NCBI RefSeq assembly: GCF_014656375.1 | Contig: NZ_BNCH01000001.1 | Span: 558,001 to 622,000, forward strand | Origin: Aliiroseovarius zhejiangensis | Lineage (GTDB): Bacteria; Pseudomonadota; Alphaproteobacteria; Rhodobacterales; Rhodobacteraceae | Direction of reading: 5' to 3' | DNA: 64,000 bases | Part shown: in pieces, positions 1-8,016 of the stretch | Numbering within the stretch: position 1 is the stretch's first letter | How the letters are laid out: each line of letters begins with the position of its first letter | Program-made: the position numbers and the translations under genes | Notes under the pieces: model-generated | What the model was told of the DNA's origin: nothing | Databases searched by the model: none | Seen by the model: only the letters and a program-made list of their open reading frames with translations

Positions 1-599
1 CCCAGCGCGTCCAAGGCATCCTTCTGGGCGCCCGTGCCTTCCATGGCCAAGCCAATATTTTTGGTCATTTTTTCGAGCGACTTGTCGAATTCGCCGGTGG
101 AAACCCCTGACCGTTCGGCGGCATAGCGCAGCTCTTGGAGCGCGCCGGTGCCGATACCCAGCTTGTCGGCGGTTTTGGCAACATCGTCGCCAAGCTGGGC
201 GGTCGAAGATGCGACACCAAAGATCGCTGTCGCCGCAAGCCCGCCGCCGACAGCCAGACGACGCGCCTGGCGCCCGATGTCGGTTGTCATGGCGCTGAAT
301 GTCTTTCCGACCCGGTTGGCCGCATGGGACGCATTGGTCCATCGCTCCTGGGCGCGGCGCAGTTTGCCTAGCGTCCGCTCTAGGTCCTGATACTCGCGGT
401 CAAGCTCTTCGACAGACCGGCCTTCTTTTTCCAGAACCTTGCGCTGCTTCGCCAACTCGCGCTGGCGCCGCTCGACATCCTTGATCGCGCTGCCGACCTG
501 CGACAAGCCGGATTTCAGGAAACTAATATTCTTCTTGACCGATCCCTCGAGGACCGAACCGATGGTGATCGAGGCGTTAAGGCGTTGGTTCTTTGCCAT
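1..599 (-). CDS. Phage tail tape measure protein, N-terminal part (P2 gpT-like)
   Basis: This gene starts at the ATG at 599 and runs off the left edge, so only about 199 N-terminal residues are visible. The translation has a charged, coiled-coil-prone stretch (SVEELDREYQDLERTLGKL, about residues 60-80) followed by a hydrophobic Gly/Ala segment and a motif ending in LQELRYAAERSGVSTGEF, which is characteristic of TP901/P2-type tape measure proteins. These set tail length and thread the tail tube. Its place directly after sheath, tube and E/E' matches P2 gene order. The start overlaps the end of the frameshifted E' frame by 23 bases. Confidence 0.85.
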   Translation of the reverse strand, partial: MAKNQRLNASITIGSVLEGSVKKNISFLKSGLSQVGSAIKDVERRQRELAKQRKVLEKEGRSVEELDREYQDLERTLGKLRRAQERWTNASHAANRVGKTFSAMTTDIGRQARRLAVGGGLAATAIFGVASSTAQLGDDVAKTADKLGIGTGALQELRYAAERSGVSTGEFDKSLEKMTKNIGLAMEGTGAQKDALDAL

Positions 600-732
600 T
601 GGCGGGCAATCCTTCTAGCCACCACAGGAACAGGCTGACCGGCAAGCCCATGATTTCGGCGTGGCCCCAGCCCGTGAACCGGGCCAGGGCTAGTGCAGAC
701 CTGCGCAGATCCCCATCACCGGTCAGGCGTAA
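577..732 (-). CDS. E' extension reached by -1 frameshift (P2 gpE'-like)
   Basis: There is no convincing independent start here, but if ribosomes slip back one base on the run of six T (minus strand; 731-736 on the plus strand) near the end of the E gene, a 51-residue frame opens and runs to a TAA at 577-579. It contains RFTGWGHAEIMGLPVSLFLW followed by WLEGLP, resembling the short P2 GpE' domain (aromatic-Gly-Trp, then a Leu-Trp-Trp helix). E plus E' would make a fusion of about 143 residues. The frame ends 23 bases inside the tape measure gene. Programmed -1 frameshifting here is well established for P2 and lambda; in this phage it is inferred from frame and content. Confidence 0.65.
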   Translation of the reverse strand, partial: LRLTGDGDLRRSALALARFTGWGHAEIMGLPVSLFLWWLEGLPANGKEPTP

Positions 733-1007
733 AAAACCGCCAGCGCCGCCTGCAAGCGCGTGTACTGGCGGATGGGTAGGCTGCGAATGGTGGCGGGGGG
801 CAACTCAACCAGGTTGGCAATCAGCGTGACCTCGGCCTCGCCCTCGCCGCCCTTGGCGCGCTGTGCTGTGATCTGGTCATCCACCGTGGGTTCGCGCATG
901 GTCAGGGCCTTCACCTCGGTGCTATCAATGATCAGGGGGCGTTCCTCGAAACGGATTTCAATGGTTCCGTCTGAATTCTCGATCAGCCAGGCGGGGTTTT
1001 TGTCCAT
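723..1007 (-). CDS. Tail assembly chaperone, zero-frame product (P2 gpE / Mu gp41-like)
   Basis: A 94-residue protein starting MDKNPAWLIENSDGTIEIRF. It matches the pattern of the short tail assembly chaperone family (P2 E, Mu gp41): a beta-rich start and a C-terminal helix ending AALAVFYA. It lies between the tail tube gene and the tape measure gene, the usual place for the chaperone that coats the tape measure before tube polymerisation. The ATG at 1007 is 2 bases after the tube gene. The open frame extends upstream into the tube gene, but that part is an antisense-like shadow. The last codons form a T6 run, the probable slip site for E'. Confidence 0.8.
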   Translation of the reverse strand: MDKNPAWLIENSDGTIEIRFEERPLIIDSTEVKALTMREPTVDDQITAQRAKGGEGEAEVTLIANLVELPPATIRSLPIRQYTRLQAALAVFYA

Positions 1008-1009
1008 GA

Positions 1010-1519
1010 TCAAAGCCCCAGATTGCGGCGATGCTCGGCCAACTGATCGACGCCGCCGATGACACGCACCATGTTGATGGCGTCGATCTCGGTGGTGACG
1101 GTGCCGCCATGCGTTTCGCGGTAGTAATCCAGCGTGGCGGTGACGGTCAGCGAGGGCTTGTTGCCCGACCCCCACGTGCCGCGCGACAACTGCGTGATTT
1201 TGCCGCGCATGGTGTGGGTGACAGCCGTGGTGGTGCCGTCATAGCTTTCCAACGAACCCTTGACGGTCAGGGGAACACCAGACCCGGCTTTCAGCCCCCA
1301 CATCTCGATCGTGGCACGGTCATAGCCGGTCAGGACGAACGAACAGGTCAGTTTTTCCAGTCCCATGTCGATGTCGATCGGGGCGTCCATGCCGCCCGCG
1401 CGGTGTTCCTCAGTGGAAACGGTCAGATCGGGCGGCGAATATTCCTCGATCTGGCCAGCATGTCCGCGCCCGTCGACAAACAGGTTCAGATACTTCAGCA
1501 CATCACTTGCGGCGGTCAT
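1010..1519 (-). CDS. Phage major tail tube protein (P2 FII-like)
   Basis: 169 residues, close to the P2 FII length (about 172). The sequence (start MTAASDVLKYLNLFVDGRG, later ITQLSRGTWGSGNKPSLTVT and LDYYRETHGG) has the FII pattern: a beta-barrel subunit that stacks as rings to form the inner tube of a contractile tail. It directly follows the sheath gene, overlapping it by 4 bases, as in P2-like phages, where sheath and tube are cotranscribed and co-assemble on the baseplate. Confidence 0.9.
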   Translation of the reverse strand: MTAASDVLKYLNLFVDGRGHAGQIEEYSPPDLTVSTEEHRAGGMDAPIDIDMGLEKLTCSFVLTGYDRATIEMWGLKAGSGVPLTVKGSLESYDGTTTAVTHTMRGKITQLSRGTWGSGNKPSLTVTATLDYYRETHGGTVTTEIDAINMVRVIGGVDQLAEHRRNLGL

Positions 1520-2700
1520 GCGAACACCTCCTCTACGTAATCATTGACCAGGTGCGACCGGAACGTGATGCGTTCGGCCGGATAAGGCGGGGTGAAGTCA
1601 AAGTCGAAGAAGACCTCGCCAAGCTGCACATTCGCGGGCGTGTTCAGGTCCGGGTCAGCCCAGCATTCACCGCCCAGGATGGCACCCTGCGCTTTCAGAT
1701 CGCGCAGAGAGTCGTTAACGCCCTCGGTGACGGCTTCGACATAGGTCTTGGTGATCCCGCGATCGACAGCCCACAGGTGGGCGCGTTGCAGGCTGTCATT
1801 GATGATGTCAGCGGTGCGGCGCACACACAGGAAGTGCCATTTCGTGTCGGCGGTCACAGACCGGTTGCCCCATAGGCGGTATCCGTTCTGGCGAATGATC
1901 GTCGCGACCTTGTTTTCGTTCAGCAGGTTGGCGCGGGAATTGGCATCGCCCAGCTTGAAATCGACCGGGCGCGAGGTGCCCACGATGCCATTGATCAGCT
2001 TGTTTGACGGCGATGCCCAGAACCCGACAGTCAGGTCGGTCTTGGCGATCACGCCAGCAACCCGCGCGGATGCGGGTTCATCGACGGTGACGCCGCCGCG
2101 CGACACCTTGACCCAGGGGTCGACCACATACAGGCGGTCCGATCCGAAATCAGCCGCGGCGGTCTGTGCGTCCGCATCGGTTGTGTTCGGGCCATCTGCG
2201 ATGATCACAGCGCGCATACGTTCGGCAATGCCGATCAGTTCGGACACGACCGGGTTGGCAGCATCGCCGGGGCGCTGATGCGTCATGCCTGGTGCGATCA
2301 GGACGCGCGGGGAAAACCCGACGACGCTTTCAGCCCCCAGAAGGGCGTGAACGCCCTCAAGGTTGCCATCGACCGCGTTGACGCCACCGACTGCATTTGC
2401 CAGCAGCGCCGCTTCGTCGGCGCCCTCTTCGATGCGCACCACCACCACGGCGGCGCCGATCTGGTCGAAAATGGCGTCAATTGCGTTGGGCAGGGTGCCG
2501 TTGGCGTCACCAACGGTATCAAGCCCAGCCGCTTCGGTGCGCGAACCCGCAATCAGGACGGGGGTGTTCAGGGGGAATGCGGCTGCATCGGCGTCGGGCG
2601 CGGTGCCCACGATACCGATAACGGAGCTTTTGACCGCCTCGATCGGGCGGGTGCCGTCGTCAATCTCGACAACCTCGACACCGTGAAGAAAAGTGGGCAT
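1516..2700 (-). CDS. Phage contractile tail sheath protein (P2 FI-like)
   Basis: 394 residues, the usual length of P2 FI sheath proteins. It starts MPTFLHGVEVVEIDDGTRPI, the typical sheath N-terminus (a handshake strand then V-x-E-V-D-x-G-x-R-P-I). It also shows VVDPWVKV mid-protein and a C-terminal FFDFDFTPPYPAERI. The sheath contracts around the FII tube to drive it through the host envelope. An 18-bp repeat (2754-2771) lies 54 bases upstream of the start codon, so this may be the first gene of a subtranscript. Confidence 0.93.
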   Translation of the reverse strand: MPTFLHGVEVVEIDDGTRPIEAVKSSVIGIVGTAPDADAAAFPLNTPVLIAGSRTEAAGLDTVGDANGTLPNAIDAIFDQIGAAVVVVRIEEGADEAALLANAVGGVNAVDGNLEGVHALLGAESVVGFSPRVLIAPGMTHQRPGDAANPVVSELIGIAERMRAVIIADGPNTTDADAQTAAADFGSDRLYVVDPWVKVSRGGVTVDEPASARVAGVIAKTDLTVGFWASPSNKLINGIVGTSRPVDFKLGDANSRANLLNENKVATIIRQNGYRLWGNRSVTADTKWHFLCVRRTADIINDSLQRAHLWAVDRGITKTYVEAVTEGVNDSLRDLKAQGAILGGECWADPDLNTPANVQLGEVFFDFDFTPPYPAERITFRSHLVNDYVEEVFA

Positions 2701-2753
2701 GTGTCACCTCGAAATCTGCTATTGTTGGCAGCATTTCAGGCAGGTGTCGGGCT

Positions 2754-2771
2754 TTCCTCTGGCGGCTTCCC
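2754..2771 (-). repeat. Interspersed 18-bp prophage repeat, copy 1
   Basis: Plus strand TTCCTCTGGCGGCTTCCC, read by the leftward transcript as GGGAAGCCGCCAGAGGAA. It sits in the 83-base gap between the sheath gene and the fibre-linked gene downstream of I. Four further copies lie at 5961, 9457, 12203 and 30828, all in the same orientation and all inside the prophage. They differ only at one C/G position, except that the last copy also lacks the final C. Confidence 0.85.
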
Positions 2772-2783
2772 TATGCCCAGCGG

Positions 2784-3362
2784 TCAGGTCTGATCCAGGG
2801 ACGCCAGCAGCGTTTCGGCCTGGGCCTTGGCCGTCAGCAAAATGCCCTCGTAATCATGTGGATCCGTGACCGCCTTCAACAGGTCGGTGGTCTTGCGGCG
2901 CAACCCGGATGCGCGAACGGCGATGGCCTGGAAGCGCGCGGCGTTGGTCACAATTTCCTGCGCCAGCTCGGTCAGGGTTTCGCCCGTCAGGTCGGCCTCG
3001 CCCTGCAAAAGGGCCTGCTGCTCTGCCGTTGCAGCACTTTGCAGATAAGCCCGCGCCGCCGCGTCCTTTTCGGCCCATGTCATTTGTTCATGCAAGGGCG
3101 CGCCGCCCGCCTGTGATGCCATGAAGCCTTCGATCCACTGGTTCATGGCGTTCAGCGCCTCGCTATAATCGGCAAACATGGGACCGCTGGCCGGAACGCT
3201 GCTGATCAGGTTGCCGTTGTCAAACGACAGAACAACCGCACCCTCCAGGTGAAGCCGCCACGCGCTGTCGGTGATTTCGACAGCACCTTCGGGGATCTGG
3301 ATGTGAACCGCATCGTCATAGAACGCGATACCATCGGGGGAAACAGGGGCTGCGTATTTCAT
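2784..3362 (-). CDS. Hypothetical phage protein in the tail-fibre-assembly position
   Basis: 192 residues, not confidently recognised. It starts MKYAAPVSPDGIAFYDDAVH and has an N-terminal beta-rich part with repeated acidic/hydrophobic alternation, then from about residue 70 a helical, Ala/Gln/Glu-rich part (EKDAAARAYLQSAATAEQQA). In P2-like phages the slot between the tail fibre gene H and the sheath gene holds the fibre assembly chaperone G, so a role in fibre folding or attachment is plausible from position only. It lies 2 bases after the fibre gene. Confidence 0.6.
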   Translation of the reverse strand: MKYAAPVSPDGIAFYDDAVHIQIPEGAVEITDSAWRLHLEGAVVLSFDNGNLISSVPASGPMFADYSEALNAMNQWIEGFMASQAGGAPLHEQMTWAEKDAAARAYLQSAATAEQQALLQGEADLTGETLTELAQEIVTNAARFQAIAVRASGLRRKTTDLLKAVTDPHDYEGILLTAKAQAETLLASLDQT

Positions 3363-3363
3363 C

Positions 3364-4095
3364 TTAGTGTCCTATCGCCAAATACGAAACATTTTCACCG
3401 CTCACGGGATTGCCGGAAGCATTCACGACAAAAAAACGACAACTTGCAGTTGTTGTCTGGTCAGGCACCCAGCCAACCATCCGCACACCGGAGGTTCCCG
3501 ATGCTGTGCTGGTGGTTTCCTGAGCGATTACCTTGAAAACATCGTTAGGGAATGTGATCGGAAACGTAGCATCCGCTTCGCCGCTTCCGCTGGACATGCC
3601 TGACGAACCCCACTGCAAAATCAGCCCGCTGGGTAGAATCTGAAAACCGGCAGTCGTCATGCTGTTGGACGCATAGTCCGTCATGGTGACAAGTTGCTGC
3701 CAAAGCGACCAGGACGACCCCGTGCGCAGACGAAAGAAAGCATCGCCGTCCGCGTCCGTGGCGATCTGCGACGCACCTGCCGTGCCTTCTTCATGCAGAA
3801 CATAAATGCTGGCAGCACCGCTGGGACGTCCGGTGGTGGTCGCGTTTGCAAGGTAAATCCCGCTTGCGCTGATGACGTCCAGATCATCCACGCCAGATGA
3901 CAGGTCGATGGCTTCCTGGTTGAACCCGGCGGTCTGGTCTTTCAGGTATTTCGTCCGCGACGCGAGCTGCGCCGCCTGTACGTTGGCAATGCCCTGACCC
4001 GCGCCAAGGTTGGGCGGGCCACCCACAACAGGATCGGTGGTTTCGATCTGGTAAATGCCGGATACCCAGCCTGCGCTCTCTGAAAGGTCAGCCAT
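3364..4095 (-). CDS. Tail fibre protein (P2 gpH position)
   Basis: 243 residues. The N-terminus (GIYQIETTDPVVGGPPNLGA, then AQLASRTKYLKDQT) matches the baseplate-attachment region of short tail fibres that follow gpI: Gly/Pro-rich linker then a short trimeric coiled coil with L-x-x-R-T-K-Y-L. The C-terminal 90 residues are beta-rich (FQILPSGLILQWGSSG; ITFPNDVFKVIAQE), a pattern seen in collar- or gp53-like receptor-binding tips. It probably forms a trimer binding the host surface. A second receptor-binding cassette sits at 27.8-30.8 kb. Confidence 0.75.
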   Translation of the reverse strand: MADLSESAGWVSGIYQIETTDPVVGGPPNLGAGQGIANVQAAQLASRTKYLKDQTAGFNQEAIDLSSGVDDLDVISASGIYLANATTTGRPSGAASIYVLHEEGTAGASQIATDADGDAFFRLRTGSSWSLWQQLVTMTDYASNSMTTAGFQILPSGLILQWGSSGMSSGSGEADATFPITFPNDVFKVIAQETTSTASGTSGVRMVGWVPDQTTTASCRFFVVNASGNPVSGENVSYLAIGH

Positions 4096-4097
4096 AT

Positions 4098-4670
4098 TTA
4101 GACAACTCCGTAGGTAAACGCGCCATCATAGAAAATCGCAGCGTTGTAAAGGTTCGCGGCCTGTTCGAAAACGATGCCATCCAGGAAGCATCTGGCGGGA
4201 ACGACCGTGTTCAGGATCCGTTGCAGTTCGGCCCCTTGTTCGATCGTGATCGGTCTGGCCATATACACCCGATACGATGCCCAATGCAGCGCGCCACCAT
4301 ACGGCTCGGCACCGTCATAGCTGATCGACCCATCAAAAACGGCAGGGTTGACACCCTCGACCACCACGGCATTTCCGTACCCGGCCGCTTTCACAGCCGC
4401 CCGAACGGCGCCCAACGTGCCCTTGCGGCGATGCACCCTGATCGAACTGGCAACCACGGCCCGTTTCGTGTCCTCGGACCAGCCCGCATTCCAATCCTCG
4501 ACCGATGCCGCCCAGGCGTGAAACGGCAGCGCAGACGCCGGACAATCCTCGGTGGAGCCGATGCTTTGCACAGTGTCGACCAGACCTCTGTGGTCCAGCG
4601 CCGCCGCTTCCTCGATCGCGCGCTCCAACGGGGTCGCGTTTGGGGGCAGCAGGGTCTCGAAATCAGACAT
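4098..4670 (-). CDS. Phage tail protein I (baseplate wedge, P2 gpI-like)
   Basis: About 190 residues starting MSDFETLLPPNATPLERAIE, the typical P2 gpI opening (L-L-P-P-N-A-T-x-L-E). Also typical are FHAWAASVEDWNAGWSEDTK and VHRRKGTLGAVRAAVKAAGY. An in-frame ATG lies 12 bases upstream, but the start at 4670 follows a GGGGG Shine-Dalgarno run and gives the canonical N-terminus. gpI joins gpJ in the baseplate wedge. It overlaps the end of the J gene. Confidence 0.88.
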   Translation of the reverse strand: MSDFETLLPPNATPLERAIEEAAALDHRGLVDTVQSIGSTEDCPASALPFHAWAASVEDWNAGWSEDTKRAVVASSIRVHRRKGTLGAVRAAVKAAGYGNAVVVEGVNPAVFDGSISYDGAEPYGGALHWASYRVYMARPITIEQGAELQRILNTVVPARCFLDGIVFEQAANLYNAAIFYDGAFTYGVV

Positions 4671-5595
4671 CGGTGCCCCCATTGGTCAGGGTGATGCCGG
4701 TCGAAGACGACACTTCGTTCCATGCAATCACCACATCGGTCGCGGGGGCTGTCAGCGTGACATTCTGCACCCCTTCCTGATGCAGCGCGGCAAAGATGCC
4801 AGAACGCGTGATGTCGTGCCCCAGCTTTCGGTTCTTTGCCAGGTACGCTTCAAGCGCAGCTTGCGCCTGGGCCATGACAACCGATGCGTCCGGCCCCTCG
4901 TAAAATGTCAGGGTGGCGTCGACCGCGAATGTGACCACAGTGGCGGCGTTCACATTCACCGTATCGCACAGGCGGCGGCGGTCGGGATTGCTTAGGTAAT
5001 CTGACACCGTGGTCAACAGGCCGGCATCCGGCACCCCGTTTCCCTCGGTCGACAGGATGGTCACATCGACCACACCCGATGCGCTGCTGTCGCTGATCGC
5101 CACATCAGCCACCAGGGGCGATGCCGCAAGCGCGTTGAACGTATAATCACCGATGGTGCCACCTGTGGTGAACGCCTCTGGCGCCAGTTGCACCCGCTGG
5201 CGCAACCGCTCGTCGCCTTCCATGATCAGTTCAAGCGGCGGATTGGCGTGGGGGTCCGCTTCCTGAATGGTCTGACGCGCGACACCGTATTCGGCGGCGA
5301 TGTGGTCAAGAACAGCCCCTTTGGCGAAGGCGAGCAGGCGCGACTTGCTGGCGTCCTGGATGGCGGCGCGCAGGATCAGTTCGCGATAGCTGTCTTCCTG
5401 CAACAACAGAACTATCGGCTCGCTTTCCAGTTCCAGCGTCGGTCGCAGGCTGTCAGCCAGGTCGATGCCGCCCTTTTCCTCGGCAAGCTCCAGAAGCCGT
5501 GCTTTTCGGGCCTCAAAAATCTCGGTGAAACTCGGCTGCTCAATGAACAGGGGCGCGGGCAGCTTGTCCAGGTTGATCGCGGTGAAGGCACTCAT
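4663..5595 (-). CDS. Baseplate assembly protein J (P2 gpJ-like)
   Basis: 310 residues, in the range of P2 gpJ (302). The N-terminus (INLDKLPAPLFIEQPSFTEI), the LLAFAKGAVLDHIAAEYGV motif and LSNPDRRRLCDTVNV are diagnostic of baseplate J-like proteins. J builds the peripheral wedges of the baseplate with W and I. Its start overlaps the end of W by 4 bases (ATGA-type coupling), and its end overlaps I. Confidence 0.92.
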   Translation of the reverse strand: MSAFTAINLDKLPAPLFIEQPSFTEIFEARKARLLELAEEKGGIDLADSLRPTLELESEPIVLLLQEDSYRELILRAAIQDASKSRLLAFAKGAVLDHIAAEYGVARQTIQEADPHANPPLELIMEGDERLRQRVQLAPEAFTTGGTIGDYTFNALAASPLVADVAISDSSASGVVDVTILSTEGNGVPDAGLLTTVSDYLSNPDRRRLCDTVNVNAATVVTFAVDATLTFYEGPDASVVMAQAQAALEAYLAKNRKLGHDITRSGIFAALHQEGVQNVTLTAPATDVVIAWNEVSSSTGITLTNGGTDV

Positions 5596-5939
5596 GACAG
5601 CTCGATCCCTTCAAGGCGCACCGGATCACCGCCGGGCAAGTACGTTCCGATCAGATCAATGACCACTTGGCCGGGGGCGAATGACTGAACCTTCACGCTG
5701 TCCAGCGCAAAGCGCGGCTCCCATTTCAAAAGCGCATCCGCCGTGGCGGCGATGATCGCCAGTTGGTTCGCCGCTGAATAGGGCTTGTCCACCAGGTCAA
5801 ACAGACGTGATCCATAGTCACGACGCATCACCCGCGACCCGATGGGCGTGGTCAATATGCCTCTGATCGACTGTTGCAGGTGATCCAACCCGCTCGTCGC
5901 CCGGCCCGTGGTTGCGCTCATACCGTGCATGGTGGCCAT
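5592..5939 (-). CDS. Baseplate wedge protein W (gpW/T4 gp25-like)
   Basis: 115 residues, matching P2 gpW (115). The motif IRGILTTPIGSRVMRRDYGS followed by WEPRFALDSVKV is the gp25/GPW lysozyme-like baseplate fold signature. It starts the W-J-I block, and an 18-bp repeat lies 22 bases upstream of its ATG. An internal ATG at 5921 is possible but has a weaker ribosome site. Confidence 0.92.
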   Translation of the reverse strand: MATMHGMSATTGRATSGLDHLQQSIRGILTTPIGSRVMRRDYGSRLFDLVDKPYSAANQLAIIAATADALLKWEPRFALDSVKVQSFAPGQVVIDLIGTYLPGGDPVRLEGIELS

Positions 5940-5960
5940 TTTGATCCAGCGCCCCTTTTC

Positions 5961-5978
5961 TTCCTCTGGCGGGTTCCC
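5961..5978 (-). repeat. Interspersed 18-bp prophage repeat, copy 2
   Basis: Plus strand TTCCTCTGGCGGGTTCCC, in the 39-base gap between V and W. On the transcribed strand it continues as GAAAA, making a 22-base match (GGAACCCGCCAGAGGAAGAAAA) with the copy at 30828, so these two copies are the closest pair. Confidence 0.85.
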
Positions 5979-6368
5979 CTATTGGGGCTGTCCGGTGCTG
6001 CCGGTGCCGGGCATCGTGTCGCCGTGTGTGTGCGTAACCAGGCTGATGCCGTCCGCGACCACATCGCCGGTGCCGGTGAATGTTCCGTCAAAATTTCCGG
6101 CAGGGACGCCGCCTGCAAACGGGCCGGGAAACACGATGCCCTTTGTCGTGTCGCCGCCCGGCGAAATCACGACAACCTGCGTTCCCGGTGTTTTCGGGAT
6201 CCAGAATTTCTGGTCCTGCGACCCGAGCTGCGCGACCTTCAGCCAATCGCTGGTCACGCCGCCCGCCCACTCGACTTTTACTTTGTCGCCGTCCGCCTCG
6301 ACCACCGTGGCGACAACCACCATGCGCTCGATCCGCCGCATGATTTCTGAAAGGGCAAAATCACTCAT
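5979..6368 (-). CDS. Baseplate spike protein V (P2 gpV-like)
   Basis: 129 residues, shorter than P2 gpV (211). It has the OB-fold region of the family: SEIMRRIERMVVVATVVEAD, WAGGVTSDWLKV, IPKTPGTQVVVISPGGDTTK, then a Gly/Thr-rich end THTHGDTMPGTGSTG. gpV is the membrane-piercing tip of the contractile tail. The THTH motif near the C-terminus resembles the His-x-His iron-binding apex of short spikes, although the long beta-helix is missing. Confidence 0.88.
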   Translation of the reverse strand: MSDFALSEIMRRIERMVVVATVVEADGDKVKVEWAGGVTSDWLKVAQLGSQDQKFWIPKTPGTQVVVISPGGDTTKGIVFPGPFAGGVPAGNFDGTFTGTGDVVADGISLVTHTHGDTMPGTGSTGQPQ

Positions 6369-6886
6369 GGTGCCACCGTGTCATAGTCGTCTTCATTGCC
6401 CGACCCGATGTCCGGTGCGAATGACGAAAGCACTTCGCTTGCCGCCTGCCCGTCGCCCTGGTCGACCTGATCGCCGATGTTCGCCAGATGCGCCCATTCG
6501 ACCAGCCAGGCGCGGTATTGATCCGCGCGCGGGTTGAATTCATCCGGTGCCACGGTGAACACCTGTGCGGCCCCCCACCGGACGCCCAGCCGCTCGTTGT
6601 GCAAAAATGCTGCCAGGGCGGCGGCATCGCTGGCCACGACGCGCCGCGCGCGCGGCTCGCGATAGCTGCGCAGAACCCGCGCCTCGAACCGCATCAAGGC
6701 CGCGATTTCGCCAGTGGTGGGGTCGCGCTCTTCTGTCGGTTCGATTTCGACCAGATCGACCAGGATGGCAGGGGTTGCAATCGCGTCCTCGCTTGGGTCT
6801 TCGCCTGCCTGGACGTTGAATGCGGGGAACGCGGCGCTGATCGCCGCGATCACCTGGTCCCATGCCGCCGCTACGTCGATACCCAT
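6365..6886 (-). CDS. Hypothetical tail-completion protein between Z-like and V genes
   Basis: 173 residues, start MGIDVAAAWDQVIAAISAAF. The first third is an amphipathic helix and a strand pair ending IEPTEERDPTTGE; a Trp-rich segment (YRAWLVEWAHLANIGDQ) follows at about residues 127-143. No family was recognised with certainty. Its place just before V corresponds to the tail completion genes R/S of P2, which suggests a tail terminator or completion role. It overlaps V by 4 bases. Confidence 0.65.
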   Translation of the reverse strand: MGIDVAAAWDQVIAAISAAFPAFNVQAGEDPSEDAIATPAILVDLVEIEPTEERDPTTGEIAALMRFEARVLRSYREPRARRVVASDAAALAAFLHNERLGVRWGAAQVFTVAPDEFNPRADQYRAWLVEWAHLANIGDQVDQGDGQAASEVLSSFAPDIGSGNEDDYDTVAP

Positions 6887-6887
6887 G

Positions 6888-7424
6888 TCACTTCCCCACT
6901 TTCAGAATGGTGTAGGCGTGGATTTCATTCTCAAAATGCTTCCAGAAGATGCTGTCGATGTCGACGAACACGTTGTCTTCCAGATAAATCATGATCCGGT
7001 CAGCCACAGGCACGGTTGCCTCGCTGATCGCCCACCGCCCGCGCCCGTGGCGGGTATAAACACCGACCTTGCCGCGTATCTTCGCCACGAACCCGCCATG
7101 GATCATGATGTCGCCAACCTGGACACCGCCGGGCACCTGCTTTTTGCGCCCCGGAAATGCCGAGATAGGCAAATCATTGGTGCCGAACCACAGTTTCAGG
7201 GCGTTGCCGCCTTTGCCGACGCGGTATTCCTTGATGCGGCGGCGCAGGGCGGTGACGTTGCGCAGGCCCAATTCGGTCTTGATCCCGGTCGATGCCATAC
7301 GACGCAGGGTGCCAGCCGTGCGCCTGACGGCCCTGTTCGTTGCCATTTTCACCTGTTTTGGTGTCGCGTCCAACGCCTCGGCCAAATAGTCGATGCGGCT
7401 GTCGTCGAAATCAAACTGCAACAT
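6888..7424 (-). CDS. Minor tail protein Z-like (lambda gpZ family)
   Basis: 178 residues, a length typical of the prophage minor tail protein Z family. Supporting motifs: NRAVRRTAGTLRRMASTGIK (basic helix), LKLWFGTNDLPISAFPGRKK, and the C-terminal IFWKHFENEIHAYTI. In lambda, Z completes the tail end that joins the head. The ATG at 7424 overlaps the upstream head-joining gene by 14 bases. Confidence 0.82.
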   Translation of the reverse strand: MLQFDFDDSRIDYLAEALDATPKQVKMATNRAVRRTAGTLRRMASTGIKTELGLRNVTALRRRIKEYRVGKGGNALKLWFGTNDLPISAFPGRKKQVPGGVQVGDIMIHGGFVAKIRGKVGVYTRHGRGRWAISEATVPVADRIMIYLEDNVFVDIDSIFWKHFENEIHAYTILKVGK

Positions 7425-7743
7425 GGGGTGTGGCCCCCTCTGCCAACTCGATCACCACCAGGCCGGTGCCGTTCTTGACCGCGTTGTGAACCACATCATA
7501 CCGCGTCCGGCCGATCTGCACCTCGTCGCGCGTTTTCGCGTTCAGCGCGTTGTCTTCCGGACTTAGAAAGCGCGGGCCATCCTCTGACAGGGTGTAATCG
7601 CCGATTTCCTTGCGGTCTGTGGGGTCGTCAAAAATGCCTAAGACCCGCCCGATGATCTTGTTATCCCGGATGATCGTTGCCTCGATGGCAAATTCGTCGG
7701 GGTCGAAGAACTCGGACAGGTCTTCCCAGAGTGGTGACGGCAT
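7411..7743 (-). CDS. Head-tail attachment protein (lambda FII-like)
   Basis: 110 residues. The opening SPLWEDLSEFFDPDEFAIEA and the RVLGIFDDPTDRKEIGDYTL region fit the lambda gpFII head-tail joining fold (about 117 residues), in which a small beta-barrel binds the portal-adaptor complex. Its place between capsid and Z agrees. Assignment rests on pattern and order, not on a catalytic motif. Confidence 0.7.
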   Translation of the reverse strand: MPSPLWEDLSEFFDPDEFAIEATIIRDNKIIGRVLGIFDDPTDRKEIGDYTLSEDGPRFLSPEDNALNAKTRDEVQIGRTRYDVVHNAVKNGTGLVVIELAEGATPHVAV

Positions 7744-7746
7744 GGA

Positions 7747-7965
7747 TTACGCCTTTTTGTCGTCGCCCTCGGCGTCGGCTTTGGCTTTGCCCTTGGGCTT
7801 GCCCTTGGCGTTGTCTTCGGTCAGCACCTCGGCCTTGCCGCGATGCAGAAGATTACGCGCCAATGCGTCCGAAACGGTGATTTCCGATCCGGCCTTGACG
7901 ACTTCACCATCGACAACGATGGCCGAGGTGATCTTGATGTCGACGTTCTCTTTGCTCTTTGCCAT
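7747..7965 (-). CDS. Small phage head protein (DUF7210-like)
   Basis: 72 residues starting MAKSKENVDIKITSAIVVDG. This ATG follows an AAGGG site by 9 bases and is preferred over the upstream in-frame start at 7998. The core (VDGEVVKAGSEITVSDALAR then LLHRGKAEVL) is a short beta-hairpin plus helix seen in small proteins between capsid and head-joining genes. The tail is a Lys/Ala/Asp-rich low-complexity stretch. It may be a head completion or decoration factor; the family name is tentative. Confidence 0.6.
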   Translation of the reverse strand: MAKSKENVDIKITSAIVVDGEVVKAGSEITVSDALARNLLHRGKAEVLTEDNAKGKPKGKAKADAEGDDKKA

Positions 7966-8016
7966 TTCAAAAACCCTTGTGTTGCCCGCCAGCGTCACCG
8001 CTGGCGGTTAATTCAG

